Positions 46,607 through 56,851 of a DNA stretch of 64,000 nucleotides are shown piece after piece; position 1 is the first letter of the stretch; each line of letters opens with the position of its first letter. The stretch comes from Erwinia_E haradaeae_H. GTDB taxonomy: Bacteria > Pseudomonadota > Gammaproteobacteria > Enterobacterales > Enterobacteriaceae. The stretch lies in NCBI RefSeq assembly GCF_900698885.1, contig NZ_LR217705.1, positions 620,001 to 684,000 of the forward strand. Reading direction: 5' to 3'. The position numbers and the translations under genes were made by a program. The notes beneath the pieces were generated by a model, which worked only from the letters and a program-made list of their open reading frames with translations, searched no databases and was not told where the DNA came from.

Positions 46607-49600
46607 ATGGTTTACTCCTATACCGAAAAAAAACGTATTCGTAAGGATTTTGGTAAGCGTCCACAAGTTTTGGACATTCCTTATCTCCTTTCTATCCAAC
46701 TTAACTCGTTTCAGAAATTCATCGAGAAAGATCCAAAAGGTCAATACGGTCTAGAAGCAGCGTTTCGTTCCGTATTTCCAATTCAAAGCTATAGCGCTCA
46801 TTCTGAACTACAGTATGTCAGTTATTGTTTGGGTGAACCTATTTTTGATGTAAAAGAATGTCAAATTCGTGGTATTACCTTCTGCGCTCCACTACGCGTA
46901 AAATTACGACTGGTAATCTATGAACGAGAAGCGCCAGTAGGTACCGTTAAAGACATAAAAGAACAAGAGGTATACATGGGTGAGATTCCACTTATGACTG
47001 CTAATGGCACTTTTATTATTAATGGTACAGAGCGGGTCATCGTATCCCAGCTTCATCGTAGCCCAGGTGTATTTTTCGATAGCGATAAAGGAAAAACACA
47101 CTCTTCTGGTAAAGTATTGTACAATGCACGTATTATTCCATATCGTGGTTCTTGGTTAGATTTTGAATTTGATCCAAAAGATAATTTATTTGTTCGAATT
47201 GATCGACGCCGAAAACTTCCTGCAACTACTATTTTGAGAGCGCTAAATTATACTTCTGAGCAAATCTTAGATTTATTTTTTGAAAAAGTAGTATATCACA
47301 TTTATGATAATAAATTACGGATGGAGTTAATTCCTGAGCGACTACGTGGTGAAACAGCAACTTTTGATATCAAATCACATAACACTGTATATGTTGAAAA
47401 AGGACGACGTATCACCGCACGTCATATTCGTCATTTAGAAAAGGATGGTATAACTAATATTCAAGTGCCAATTGATTATATTAATAATAAAGTTATTGCG
47501 CAAGACTATATCGATAAAGACACTGGTGAGATCCTGATTACAGCAAATACGCCCTTATCAATAGATTTATTGACAAAACTCAGAGAATCAGGGCATAAAA
47601 CTATTAAAACTATTTTTACTAATGATCTTGATCACGGTCCGTATATTTCCGAAGTTATGCGAATTGACCCAACAATTGATCGCCTAAGTTCTCTATTAGA
47701 GATATATCGCATGATGCGTCCTGGTGAACCACCAACTCATGAAGCAGCGGAAAATTTATTTGAGAACTTATTTTTTTCAGAAGAGCGCTATGACCTATCT
47801 AAAGTAGGTCGTATGAAATTTAATCGCTCTCTGAATCGTAAAAATGTAGAGGGTCCCGGGGTCCTAAGTAAAGAAGATATCGTTCAGGTCATGCAAAAAC
47901 TTATTGGAATCCGTAATGGCATTGGCGAAGTAGATGATATCGACCATCTCGGTAATCGTCGTATTCGCTCTGTTGGAGAAATGGCTGAAAATCAATTTCG
48001 TGTTGGCTTAATTCGTGTAGAACGAGCAGTAAAAGAACGCCTATCTTTGGGTGATCTCGATACGCTCATGCCTCAAGATATGATTAATGCAAAACCTATT
48101 TCTGCATCAGTAAAAGAATTTTTTGGATCTAGTCAGCTATCTCAGTTTATGGATCAGAATAATCCTTTGTCTGAAATTACACATAAACGTCGTATTTCTG
48201 CCTTAGGACCTGGAGGTTTGACACGTGAACGTGCAGGATTTGAAGTAAGAGATGTTCATCCAACTCATTACGGGCGTGTATGTCCTATTGAGACACCAGA
48301 GGGACCCAATATTGGCTTAATTAACTCTTTATCTGTCTATGCACAGACAAACGAATACGGTTTTTTAGAAACTCCTTACCGACGAGTTCATAATGGAATT
48401 GTGACAAATGACATTCATTATCTCTCAGCTATCGAGGAAGGCAACTACGTTATTGCACAGGCTAACACAAACCTCAATAAATTTGGTAAAATTATTGATG
48501 ATTTAGTAACTTGCCGTAATAATGGAGAATCTAGCTTATTTAGTTCTGATCAGATTAATTATATGGATGTTTCTACCCAACAAATTGTTTCTGTTGGTGC
48601 TTCGCTAATACCATTTCTAGAGCACGATGACGCAAATCGTGCATTAATGGGTGCGAATATGCAACGTCAAGCAGTGCCTACTTTGCGCGCTGAAAAACCA
48701 CTAATAGGTACCGGTATGGAGCGCGCTGTTGCTGTTGATTCCGGTGTAACTGCTGTAGCAAAACGTGGTGGTCTTGTTCAATATGTAGATGCTTCACGTA
48801 TTGTTATTAAAGTTAATGACAATTCAATCTATTCAGACGAAGCTGGAATAGATATCTATAATCTTACTAAATATACACGATCTAATCAGAACACTTGTAT
48901 CAATCAAATGCCATGTGTCAATCTTGGTGATATCATTGCACGCGGTGACGTACTTGCTGATGGTCCATCAACTGATCTTGGTGAGTTAGCTCTTGGTCAA
49001 AATATGCGCGTAGCTTTTATGCCATGGAACGGCTACAATTTCGAAGATTCCATATTAATCTCAGAACGTGTATTGCAGGATGATTGTTTTACCAGTATCC
49101 ATATCCAAGAGTTATCCTGTATATCACGCGATACAAAACTAGGAGCAGAAGAAATCAGTGCTGATATCCCAAATGTAGGCGAAGCTGCACTGTCTAAGCT
49201 AGATGAATCTGGTATTGTTTACATTGGCGCTGAAGTCACCGGGGGTGATATTCTAGTCGGAAAAGTAACACCAAAAGGTGAAACTCAATTAACACCTGAA
49301 GAAAAGCTACTCCGTGCTATTTTTGGTGAAAAAGCATCTGATGTCAAAGACTCATCCCTGAGAGTACCTAATGGTGTATCAGGTACGGTAATTGATGTTC
49401 AAATTTTTACACGTGACGGAATAGAAAAAGATGAACGCACTTTAGATATTGAAGAAATACAAGTCAGGCATGTAAAGAAAGACTTAGCTGAAAAACTCAA
49501 GATCCTTGAAAAAAACTTATTTAACCGAATTTACTCTCTTCTTCTTTCCAATGGCATAGAAGCAGATACACTTCATAGCCTTCCCCGAACAAAATGGTTA

Positions 49601-50635
49601 GAAATCAACTTATCTGATAAAGATAGCAATAGTCAATTAATAAATCTTACTGACCAGTATCATGAGTTAAAGAACGAGTTTGAAAAAAGACTTAATGAAA
49701 AACGCCGAAAAATCACACAAGGGGATGATTTAGCGCCAGGAATATTAAAAATAGTTAAAGTATACTTAGCCGTAAAACGTCAAATTCAACCTGGTGATAA
49801 AATGGCTGGGCGTCATGGAAACAAAGGTGTAATTTCAAAAATTAATCCCATTGAAGATATGCCTTATGATGAAAATGGTATTCCGGTAGATATCGTCTTA
49901 AACCCATTGGGCGTACCATCGCGTATGAATATTGGCCAAATTCTTGAGACTCATCTTGGTATGGCTGCAAAAGGAATTGGAGAAAAAATCAATAAACTTC
50001 TAGAAAAAAAATCAGAAATCTCTAAATTACGTGAGTTTATGCAAATGGCCTACAATCTAGGTACTAATATACGCCAAACAGTCAACTTAAATAATTTTAC
50101 AGATAACGAAATATTATCTTTAGCTAAAAATTTGAAAAAAGGTATGCCAATTGCTACCCCGGTATTCGATGGCGCTAAAGAGAGCGAAATCAAGGATCTC
50201 TTACAACTTGGCGGACTACCGTCTTCCGGTCAGATTACTTTATTTGATGGTCGTACTGGTGAAAAATTTGAACGTAAGGTTACTGTAGGGTACATGTATA
50301 TGCTTAAACTCAACCATTTAGTAGATGATAAAATGCACGCACGTTCAACTGGATCATACAGTCTTGTAACACAACAACCCTTAGGTGGTAAAGCGCAATT
50401 TGGTGGTCAACGCTTTGGCGAGATGGAAGTGTGGGCATTAGAAGCATATGGTGCAGCATATACCTTACAGGAAATGCTAACTGTAAAATCTGACGATGTA
50501 AATGGTCGAACTAAAATGTATAGAAATATTGTCGATGGTAACCATCAGATGGAACCAGGTATGCCAGAATCATTCAACGTTCTCTTACAAGAAATCCGAT
50601 CTCTAGGTATTAATATTGACCTAGAAGATGAGTAA
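46607..50635 (+). CDS. rpoB: DNA-directed RNA polymerase subunit beta
   Basis: Catalytic-core subunit of RNA polymerase. At 1342 residues it has exactly the Escherichia length, with no insertion or break. The rifampicin pocket region (FFGSSQLSQFMDQNNPLSEITHKRR, starting near residue 505) matches the sensitive Escherichia sequence, followed by GPGGLTRERAGFEVRD, GPNIGLINSL and the C-terminal GGKAQFGGQRFGEMEVWALEA that meets beta'. The ATG at 46607 (MVYSYTEKKRIRKDFG) is preceded by GAGG. It continues the rplJ-rplL-rpoB-rpoC order. Codon use is richer in G+C than the spacers, as expected for a constrained, highly expressed gene. Confidence 0.99.
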   Translation: MVYSYTEKKRIRKDFGKRPQVLDIPYLLSIQLNSFQKFIEKDPKGQYGLEAAFRSVFPIQSYSAHSELQYVSYCLGEPIFDVKECQIRGITFCAPLRVKLRLVIYEREAPVGTVKDIKEQEVYMGEIPLMTANGTFIINGTERVIVSQLHRSPGVFFDSDKGKTHSSGKVLYNARIIPYRGSWLDFEFDPKDNLFVRIDRRRKLPATTILRALNYTSEQILDLFFEKVVYHIYDNKLRMELIPERLRGETATFDIKSHNTVYVEKGRRITARHIRHLEKDGITNIQVPIDYINNKVIAQDYIDKDTGEILITANTPLSIDLLTKLRESGHKTIKTIFTNDLDHGPYISEVMRIDPTIDRLSSLLEIYRMMRPGEPPTHEAAENLFENLFFSEERYDLSKVGRMKFNRSLNRKNVEGPGVLSKEDIVQVMQKLIGIRNGIGEVDDIDHLGNRRIRSVGEMAENQFRVGLIRVERAVKERLSLGDLDTLMPQDMINAKPISASVKEFFGSSQLSQFMDQNNPLSEITHKRRISALGPGGLTRERAGFEVRDVHPTHYGRVCPIETPEGPNIGLINSLSVYAQTNEYGFLETPYRRVHNGIVTNDIHYLSAIEEGNYVIAQANTNLNKFGKIIDDLVTCRNNGESSLFSSDQINYMDVSTQQIVSVGASLIPFLEHDDANRALMGANMQRQAVPTLRAEKPLIGTGMERAVAVDSGVTAVAKRGGLVQYVDASRIVIKVNDNSIYSDEAGIDIYNLTKYTRSNQNTCINQMPCVNLGDIIARGDVLADGPSTDLGELALGQNMRVAFMPWNGYNFEDSILISERVLQDDCFTSIHIQELSCISRDTKLGAEEISADIPNVGEAALSKLDESGIVYIGAEVTGGDILVGKVTPKGETQLTPEEKLLRAIFGEKASDVKDSSLRVPNGVSGTVIDVQIFTRDGIEKDERTLDIEEIQVRHVKKDLAEKLKILEKNLFNRIYSLLLSNGIEADTLHSLPRTKWLEINLSDKDSNSQLINLTDQYHELKNEFEKRLNEKRRKITQGDDLAPGILKIVKVYLAVKRQIQPGDKMAGRHGNKGVISKINPIEDMPYDENGIPVDIVLNPLGVPSRMNIGQILETHLGMAAKGIGEKINKLLEKKSEISKLREFMQMAYNLGTNIRQTVNLNNFTDNEILSLAKNLKKGMPIATPVFDGAKESEIKDLLQLGGLPSSGQITLFDGRTGEKFERKVTVGYMYMLKLNHLVDDKMHARSTGSYSLVTQQPLGGKAQFGGQRFGEMEVWALEAYGAAYTLQEMLTVKSDDVNGRTKMYRNIVDGNHQMEPGMPESFNVLLQEIRSLGINIDLEDE

Positions 50636-50722
50636 TTAACTTGGCATCTGCTGTACTGTTTACAGTGCGCTCATGGTTTTTAAAGTAGTCCTTGAGCAGT
50701 CCTATCCGACCGGAGCTAATGC

Positions 50723-53700
50723 GTGAAAGACTTAATAAAATTGTTAAAAACACAACATCATGCTGAAGAATTTGATGCAATTAAGATTGCTCTGGCATCG
50801 CCAGATACGATTCGTCTATGGTCTTTTGGTGAAGTTAAAAAACCAGAAACTATTAACTACCGGACCTTCAAGCCTGAACGAGATGGACTTTTTTGTGCGA
50901 GAATCTTTGGCCCTGTCAAAGATTATGAATGCTTATGTGGTAAATATAAGCGCCTGAAGCATCGCGGTGTAGTATGTGAAAAATGCGGCGTGGAAGTAAC
51001 ACAAACTAAAGTGCGTCGTGAAAGAATGGGGCATATTGAACTTGCGTCTCCTATCGCACACATTTGGTTCTTAAAATCACTACCATCACGTATTGGATTA
51101 CTGTTAGATATGCCGCTGCGTGATATTGAAAGAGTTCTGTACTTCGAGTCTTATATTGTTATTGAGAGCGGGATGACTACTCTTGAAAAATATCAACTTC
51201 TAACGGAAGAGCAATACCTTGATGCTCTAGAAGAGTTTGGTGATGAATTTGAGGCGACAATAGGAGCTGCAGCTATTCAAACTCTTTTTAAGAATATCAA
51301 CTTAGATAAAGAGTGCGAACAGTTACGTGTTGAATTGAACGAATCTAACTCTGAGACTAAACGAAAAAAACTAACAAAACGTATAAAATTACTTGAAGCA
51401 TTTATACAATCTGGTAACAAGCCAGAATGGATGATTCTTAATGTTCTACCAGTATTACCTCCTGATTTGCGACCGCTTGTACCATTAGATGGTGGTCGTT
51501 TTGCAACATCTGACTTGAATGATTTATATCGTCGTGTAATTAATCGTAATAATCGTTTGAAGCGCTTACTAGATCTAGCAGCGCCAGACATTATCGTGCG
51601 TAATGAAAAGCGTATGCTACAAGAAGCAGTGGATGCTCTATTAGATAACGGACGCCGAGGTCGTGCAATTACTGGTTCTAATAAACGTCCTTTGAAATCT
51701 TTAGCGGATATGATAAAAGGTAAACAAGGTCGATTCCGTCAAAACCTCCTGGGTAAACGTGTTGATTATTCCGGTCGATCAGTTATTACAGTAGGGCCAT
51801 GCCTACATTTACATCAGTGTGGTTTACCTAAAAAAATGGCATTAGAACTCTTCAAGCCATTTATTTACGGAAGACTAGAACTTCGTGGTTTGGCGACAAC
51901 GATTAAAGCAGCAAAAAAAATGGTTGAAAGAGAAGAATCGGTAGTCTGGGACATATTAGAGGAGGTTATCCATGAACATCCAGTACTACTCAATCGTGCC
52001 CCCACTCTACATCGTTTAGGTATCCAAGCTTTTGAACCAGTTCTAATTGAAGGAAAAGCAATACAATTACACCCCCTAGTTTGCGCAGCATATAATGCTG
52101 ACTTTGATGGTGATCAAATGGCAGTTCATGTTCCTCTAACTATGGAAGCTCAGCTAGAGGCACGTGTTCTCATGATGTCAACTAATAATATTTTATCACC
52201 TGCAAATGGCGAGCCAATTATTGTTCCATCTCAAGATGTAGTACTAGGTTTATATTATATGACTCGAGACTGTGTTAATGCCAAAGGTGAAGGCATGATA
52301 TTAGGTAGCGCAAAAGAAGCTGAACGAATGTATCGCTCTGGTCTTGCTTCACTTCATGCTCGCGTTAAAGTACGTATCACAGAATACACAAAAAATGAAA
52401 AGGATCAATGGAGCTCTAATACTCATATCATTGATACTACTATTGGTCGATCTGTGCTATGGATGATCGTGCCAAAAGGTTTACCTTTTTCAATAGTGAA
52501 TCAAACATTAGGTAAACAAGCTATTTCTCAAATGTTAAATACTTGTTATCGTATTTTAGGATTAAAAGAAACTGTAATCTTTGCTGATCAGACTATGTAT
52601 ACTGGCTTTACATATGCAGCGCGCTCTGGTACATCTGTAGGTATTGATGACATGGTTATTCCTCAGAAAAAAATAGATATTATTCGAGAGGCAGAGACAG
52701 AGGTTACGGAAATACAAAAACAATTTCAGTCTGGCCTGGTAACAGTTGGAGAGCGATATAATAAAGTAATTGACATATGGGCTGCAGCAAACGAACGCGT
52801 TGCTCAAGCTATGATGGAGAACCTATCTACAGAAATTGTAGTGAATTGTAAGGGTGTCTCGGAACGTCAAATTTCTTTCAACAATATTTTTATGATGGCT
52901 GACTCTGGTGCTAGAGGCTCTGCAGCGCAAATTCGTCAATTAGCAGGCATGAGAGGATTGATGGCAAAACCAGATGGATCCATTATTGAAACACCTATTA
53001 CCGCAAATTTCCGTGAAGGATTAAACGTTCTTCAATATTTTATTTCAACACATGGTGCACGCAAGGGGCTCGCAGATACTGCGTTAAAAACCGCCAACTC
53101 AGGTTATCTCACCCGCAGATTGGTGGATGTAGCCCAGGACCTAATAGTTACCGAAGATGATTGCGGTACACACGAAGGCATTTTAATGACACCTTTGATC
53201 GAAGGTGGTGACGTGAAAGAGCCACTACGAGAACGTGTATTAGGTCGTGTAACATCAGAGGATGTCCTCAATCCAGGAACTCTTTCAATACTATTACTAC
53301 GTAACACACTCCTACATGAGCAGGAGTGTGACATATTAGAAGAACATTCGGTAGACAGCGTAAAAGTTAGATCAGTAGTAAGTTGTGAAACTGACTTCGG
53401 TGTTTGCGCTCATTGTTATGGTCGAGATCTTGCACGGGGTCATATTATCAATAAAGGTGAGGCAATTGGAGTTATTGCCGCTCAGTCGATAGGGGAGCCA
53501 GGTACTCAATTAACGATGCGTACTTTTCATATTGGCGGGGCAGCATCACGCGCAGCAGCTGAATCTAGCATTCAGGTCCAAAATAAAGGGACAGTAAAAT
53601 TAATCAATGCTAAATCAGTTACTAATTCTGAAGGAAAGCTGGTAATTACTTCACGTCACACTGAACTAAAAATAATAGATGAATTTGGACGTACTAAAGA

Positions 53701-54949
53701 AAGCTATAAAATTCCTTATGGAACTACAATGTTAAAAAGCACGCAAGAAAATGTCTCCGCTGGGGAAACGGTTGCTTACTGGGATCCACATACTATGCCG
53801 GTAATTACTGAAGTTAGCGGCTTCATTCGGTTTACAGATATCATTGACGGTTTAACTATCACTCGCCAAACTGATGAGTTAACCGGCCTGTCTTCTCTTG
53901 TGGTTCTTGATAGCGCTGAACGAACTACTGTTGGTAAGGATCTTCGTCCAGCCCTTAAAATACTAGATAGCAATAATCAAGACATCATGAACCCAGGCTC
54001 TGAGATGCCCGTGCAGTATTTTCTCCCCGGGAAAGCTATTGTGCAACTGGAAGATGGCGCAAAAATTAGTGCTGGTGATACACTAGCCCGCGTCCCACAG
54101 GAATCTGTCGGCACTAAAGATATTACCGGTGGTCTTCCACGTGTTGCTGATCTCTTTGAAGCTCGTCGTCCGAAAGAGCCGGCTATTTTAGCTGAAATTA
54201 GTGGTATTATTTCCTTTGGTAAAGAAACAAAAGGTAAACGTAGACTTCTTATTACACCAATGGATGGTAATGATCCGTATGAAGAAATGATTCCAAAGTG
54301 GAGACAATTAAACGTATTTGAAGGTGAACACGTAGAAAGGGGAGATGTTGTCTCTGATGGTCCTGAGTCACCACATGATATTCTTCGACTACGTGGCGTA
54401 CATGCCGTTACTCGTTATATTACTAATGAAGTGCAAGAAGTGTATCGCTTACAAGGTGTAAAGATTAATGATAAACATATTGAGGTTATCATTCGTCAAA
54501 TGCTACGTAAAGTCACAATTCAAAACGCTGGTGATTCTGACTTCCTTACTGGGGAGCAAGCTGAATTCTCTCGTGTAAGGATAGCTAATCGTAACTTAGA
54601 GGAGCATGGTAAGATTGAGGCAACTTTTATTCGTAATCTTCTAGGTATCACGAAAGCCTCTCTAGCAACTGAATCGTTTATTTCTGCCGCTTCTTTTCAA
54701 GAAACAACCCGTGTTCTCACTGAAGCTGCAGTTGCAGGTAAGTATGATAAACTACGCGGCTTAAAAGAGAATGTTATTGTTGGTCGATTAATTCCAGCTG
54801 GTACTGGTTATTCATACCATAAAGATCGTATTCGCCAAAATAAATCAGATGAAAAATCTACCTTACATAACATTACTGCTGATTCAGCTGCTGCTAGCTT
54901 AACGGAGTTACTCAATGCTGGTTTTGATAAATTCACATCAGATTCATGA
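50723..54949 (+). CDS. rpoC: DNA-directed RNA polymerase subunit beta'
   Basis: Second catalytic subunit of RNA polymerase. The 1408 residues (1407 in Escherichia) contain the first zinc finger CLCGKYKRLKHRGVVCEKCG (about 70-90), the catalytic magnesium loop NADFDGDQM (about 458-466), the bridge and trigger-loop region with GEPGTQLTMRTFHIGG, and the second zinc site (DDCGTHEG, then CETDFGVCAHCYG, about 815-900). The start is GTG, the same as in Escherichia, with CGGAG seven to ten bases upstream. It follows rpoB after 87 bases. No damage seen. Confidence 0.99.
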   Translation: MKDLIKLLKTQHHAEEFDAIKIALASPDTIRLWSFGEVKKPETINYRTFKPERDGLFCARIFGPVKDYECLCGKYKRLKHRGVVCEKCGVEVTQTKVRRERMGHIELASPIAHIWFLKSLPSRIGLLLDMPLRDIERVLYFESYIVIESGMTTLEKYQLLTEEQYLDALEEFGDEFEATIGAAAIQTLFKNINLDKECEQLRVELNESNSETKRKKLTKRIKLLEAFIQSGNKPEWMILNVLPVLPPDLRPLVPLDGGRFATSDLNDLYRRVINRNNRLKRLLDLAAPDIIVRNEKRMLQEAVDALLDNGRRGRAITGSNKRPLKSLADMIKGKQGRFRQNLLGKRVDYSGRSVITVGPCLHLHQCGLPKKMALELFKPFIYGRLELRGLATTIKAAKKMVEREESVVWDILEEVIHEHPVLLNRAPTLHRLGIQAFEPVLIEGKAIQLHPLVCAAYNADFDGDQMAVHVPLTMEAQLEARVLMMSTNNILSPANGEPIIVPSQDVVLGLYYMTRDCVNAKGEGMILGSAKEAERMYRSGLASLHARVKVRITEYTKNEKDQWSSNTHIIDTTIGRSVLWMIVPKGLPFSIVNQTLGKQAISQMLNTCYRILGLKETVIFADQTMYTGFTYAARSGTSVGIDDMVIPQKKIDIIREAETEVTEIQKQFQSGLVTVGERYNKVIDIWAAANERVAQAMMENLSTEIVVNCKGVSERQISFNNIFMMADSGARGSAAQIRQLAGMRGLMAKPDGSIIETPITANFREGLNVLQYFISTHGARKGLADTALKTANSGYLTRRLVDVAQDLIVTEDDCGTHEGILMTPLIEGGDVKEPLRERVLGRVTSEDVLNPGTLSILLLRNTLLHEQECDILEEHSVDSVKVRSVVSCETDFGVCAHCYGRDLARGHIINKGEAIGVIAAQSIGEPGTQLTMRTFHIGGAASRAAAESSIQVQNKGTVKLINAKSVTNSEGKLVITSRHTELKIIDEFGRTKESYKIPYGTTMLKSTQENVSAGETVAYWDPHTMPVITEVSGFIRFTDIIDGLTITRQTDELTGLSSLVVLDSAERTTVGKDLRPALKILDSNNQDIMNPGSEMPVQYFLPGKAIVQLEDGAKISAGDTLARVPQESVGTKDITGGLPRVADLFEARRPKEPAILAEISGIISFGKETKGKRRLLITPMDGNDPYEEMIPKWRQLNVFEGEHVERGDVVSDGPESPHDILRLRGVHAVTRYITNEVQEVYRLQGVKINDKHIEVIIRQMLRKVTIQNAGDSDFLTGEQAEFSRVRIANRNLEEHGKIEATFIRNLLGITKASLATESFISAASFQETTRVLTEAAVAGKYDKLRGLKENVIVGRLIPAGTGYSYHKDRIRQNKSDEKSTLHNITADSAAASLTELLNAGFDKFTSDS

Positions 54950-54997
54950 TTTTAACATTATTCATAACTATTTATATAACAAATAAGTGCAAATATC

Positions 54998-55816
54998 ATG
55001 CATAACATAGCTCGTATTGGTGTTGTTGGCTCGAATGGGCGAATGGGTAGGCAATTAATAAAGTCTATTATACAGACTCCTGGAGTTATTTTAGGGGCTG
55101 TCATAGTAAATAGTTGCCCTTGGTTGATAGGGCGTGATGCAGGTGAGCTAGTTAATCATTCAGTATTAGGTATTCCTATTACTGATAATCTTGATAAAGT
55201 AATTAATAATTTTGATATTCTTATTGACTTTACTAGCCCGCAAGGAACCTTAACTTATCTATCATTTTGCAAAACACATTATAAAAGCATGGTAATTGGT
55301 ACGACTGGATTGAATGATTTAGAGATAATTCTGATAAAAAATGCTTCTCAGGAAATACCGATTGTTTGTTCTTCTAATTTCAGTATTGGCGCTACTTTAA
55401 CACTTAAAGTAGTAGAAAAAATAGCAAAAGTTATGGGCGAATGCGCAGATATTGAAATAATTGAAACGCATCATCGAAAAAAAGTTGATTCACCATCTGG
55501 AACTGCATTAACTATGGGAAAAGCTATCGCTAAAGTAATGAAGTGGGACTTTAATCAACGCGCAGTATATCCGAGAGATAGAGTTACCGGGCCACGCTTA
55601 GAAAAAACCATTGGTTTTACCAGTATACGATGTGGAAATATCGTCGGAGAACATAAGGCTCTATTCGCAGATACTGATGAACATATTGAGATTAGCCATA
55701 AAGCTCTAGATCGTTCTGTCTTTGCAAAAGGCGCGATTACAGCAGCTTTATGGTTGCGTACGAAAAAAACAGGTTTTTTTAATATGATCGATGTTCTAGA
55801 GTTACAAGATATATAA
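54998..55816 (+). CDS. dapB: 4-hydroxy-tetrahydrodipicolinate reductase
   Basis: Reduces hydroxy-tetrahydrodipicolinate with NAD(P)H on the way to diaminopimelate (needed for peptidoglycan) and lysine, which nutritional symbionts often supply. The 272 residues contain the nucleotide fold GVVGSNGRMGRQ (about 8-19), FTSPQGTLTYL, VIGTTGL and the catalytic ETHHRKKVDSPSGTAL with its His and Lys (about 157-172). It lies 48 bases after rpoC on the same strand; this is not its Escherichia position, so the join is a rearrangement, and it may be read from the rpoBC transcript. Its last codons are part of a local duplication (see the hairpin at 55824). Confidence 0.97.
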   Translation: MHNIARIGVVGSNGRMGRQLIKSIIQTPGVILGAVIVNSCPWLIGRDAGELVNHSVLGIPITDNLDKVINNFDILIDFTSPQGTLTYLSFCKTHYKSMVIGTTGLNDLEIILIKNASQEIPIVCSSNFSIGATLTLKVVEKIAKVMGECADIEIIETHHRKKVDSPSGTALTMGKAIAKVMKWDFNQRAVYPRDRVTGPRLEKTIGFTSIRCGNIVGEHKALFADTDEHIEISHKALDRSVFAKGAITAALWLRTKKTGFFNMIDVLELQDI

Positions 55817-55823
55817 TCTAGTT

Positions 55824-55856
55824 ACAAGATATATAGTATATAACTATATATCTTGT
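55824..55856 (+). terminator. Perfect 14-bp hairpin between dapB and hflC
   Basis: ACAAGATATATAGT (55824-55837), a 5-base loop, ACTATATATCTTGT (55843-55856), just past the dapB stop and before the convergent hflC stop. A TTTTTT run lies about 20 bases further on. Likely a shared transcript end. The left arm is a second copy of the dapB tail (TTACAAGATATATA). Confidence 0.5.
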
Positions 55857-55883
55857 ATATCCGAAAAACAGTAATTTTTTATC

Positions 55884-56849
55884 TTAGCGTTTCAAGCAGT
55901 CAGGACGCTTCATGAAACGAAAGAAGTCGGTTTCTGGGCTCAAGACTACAAGATCCTGGTGATTACTAAAACTACTCTCATAGGCACGTAAACTACGCAA
56001 AAAAGCATAAAAATCAGGATCTTTACTAAATGCATCAGAAAAGAGTTTTGCAGATTCCGCATCCCCTTCTCCTTTAGTAATGAGAGCTTGACGACGTGCT
56101 TCTGCAAGAGTTCGCTCAACCGCATAATCTGCTTGAGCCCTAACTATTGCTGCTTCCTCTGCGCCCTGTGCGCGTTGGCTACGCGCAACAGACTCTCTCT
56201 CGGCACGCATACGTGCGTAGATAGCGTCAGAAACCTCAGTTGGAAGATTAATTTGTTTAATGCGTACATCAATAACCTTAATACCTAGCGCTTCCATGCT
56301 GTTTTGATTCACAGGTAAAGTCATCGAACTCTCATTATGATGGTGTAATAAATCTAAAGCATTATCCTGGCTTGAGCTACCAGTATTTAACGCATCACGC
56401 ACATCAGTAGTGAGCCTACCATGAGAATCTGTTACAATATCCTGAACATCTAACCGGCCGATTTCAGAACGCAAGCGATCACTAAATTTACGTTTTAACA
56501 ATACCTCCGCCTGCGAAATATCACCACCACCGGTAGCAAGATAATAACGACTAAAATCACTCACACGCCATTTTATATATGAATCCACAATTAAATCTTT
56601 TTGCTCTTTAGTAACAAATCGATCTGCTTGGTTATCCATGGTTTGAATGCGGGCATCAAGTAACTTAACTGATTCTAGACCAGGAATTTTAAGGTGTACA
56701 CCAGGCATATACACTAATGGTTGATTCTCAGAATTACGTAAAACCTTACCAAATCGCATTACAATCCCGCGTTCACCTTCCTGCACAATACAAATTGACA
56801 TACATATTATTCCTAGAACAACTAACACGAAAATAAATGGCTTACGCAT
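55884..56849 (-). CDS. hflC: FtsH modulator HflC (SPFH family)
   Basis: With HflK forms the large periplasmic ring complex around the membrane protease FtsH and tunes its proteolysis. The 321 residues have one N-terminal membrane segment (about 4-21), the SPFH core (GERGIVMRFGKVL, MDNQADRFVTKEQKDLIVD, YLATGGGDISQAEVLLKRKF) and the C-terminal helix ending SKDPDFYAFLRSLRAYE. It is 13 residues shorter than Escherichia HflC, from a shorter variable stretch after residue 150 (GSSSQDNALDLLHHHNE). The start lies two bases after the hflK stop, so the two are translated together. Confidence 0.97.
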   Translation of the reverse strand: MRKPFIFVLVVLGIICMSICIVQEGERGIVMRFGKVLRNSENQPLVYMPGVHLKIPGLESVKLLDARIQTMDNQADRFVTKEQKDLIVDSYIKWRVSDFSRYYLATGGGDISQAEVLLKRKFSDRLRSEIGRLDVQDIVTDSHGRLTTDVRDALNTGSSSQDNALDLLHHHNESSMTLPVNQNSMEALGIKVIDVRIKQINLPTEVSDAIYARMRAERESVARSQRAQGAEEAAIVRAQADYAVERTLAEARRQALITKGEGDAESAKLFSDAFSKDPDFYAFLRSLRAYESSFSNHQDLVVLSPETDFFRFMKRPDCLKR

Positions 56850-56851
56850 CG

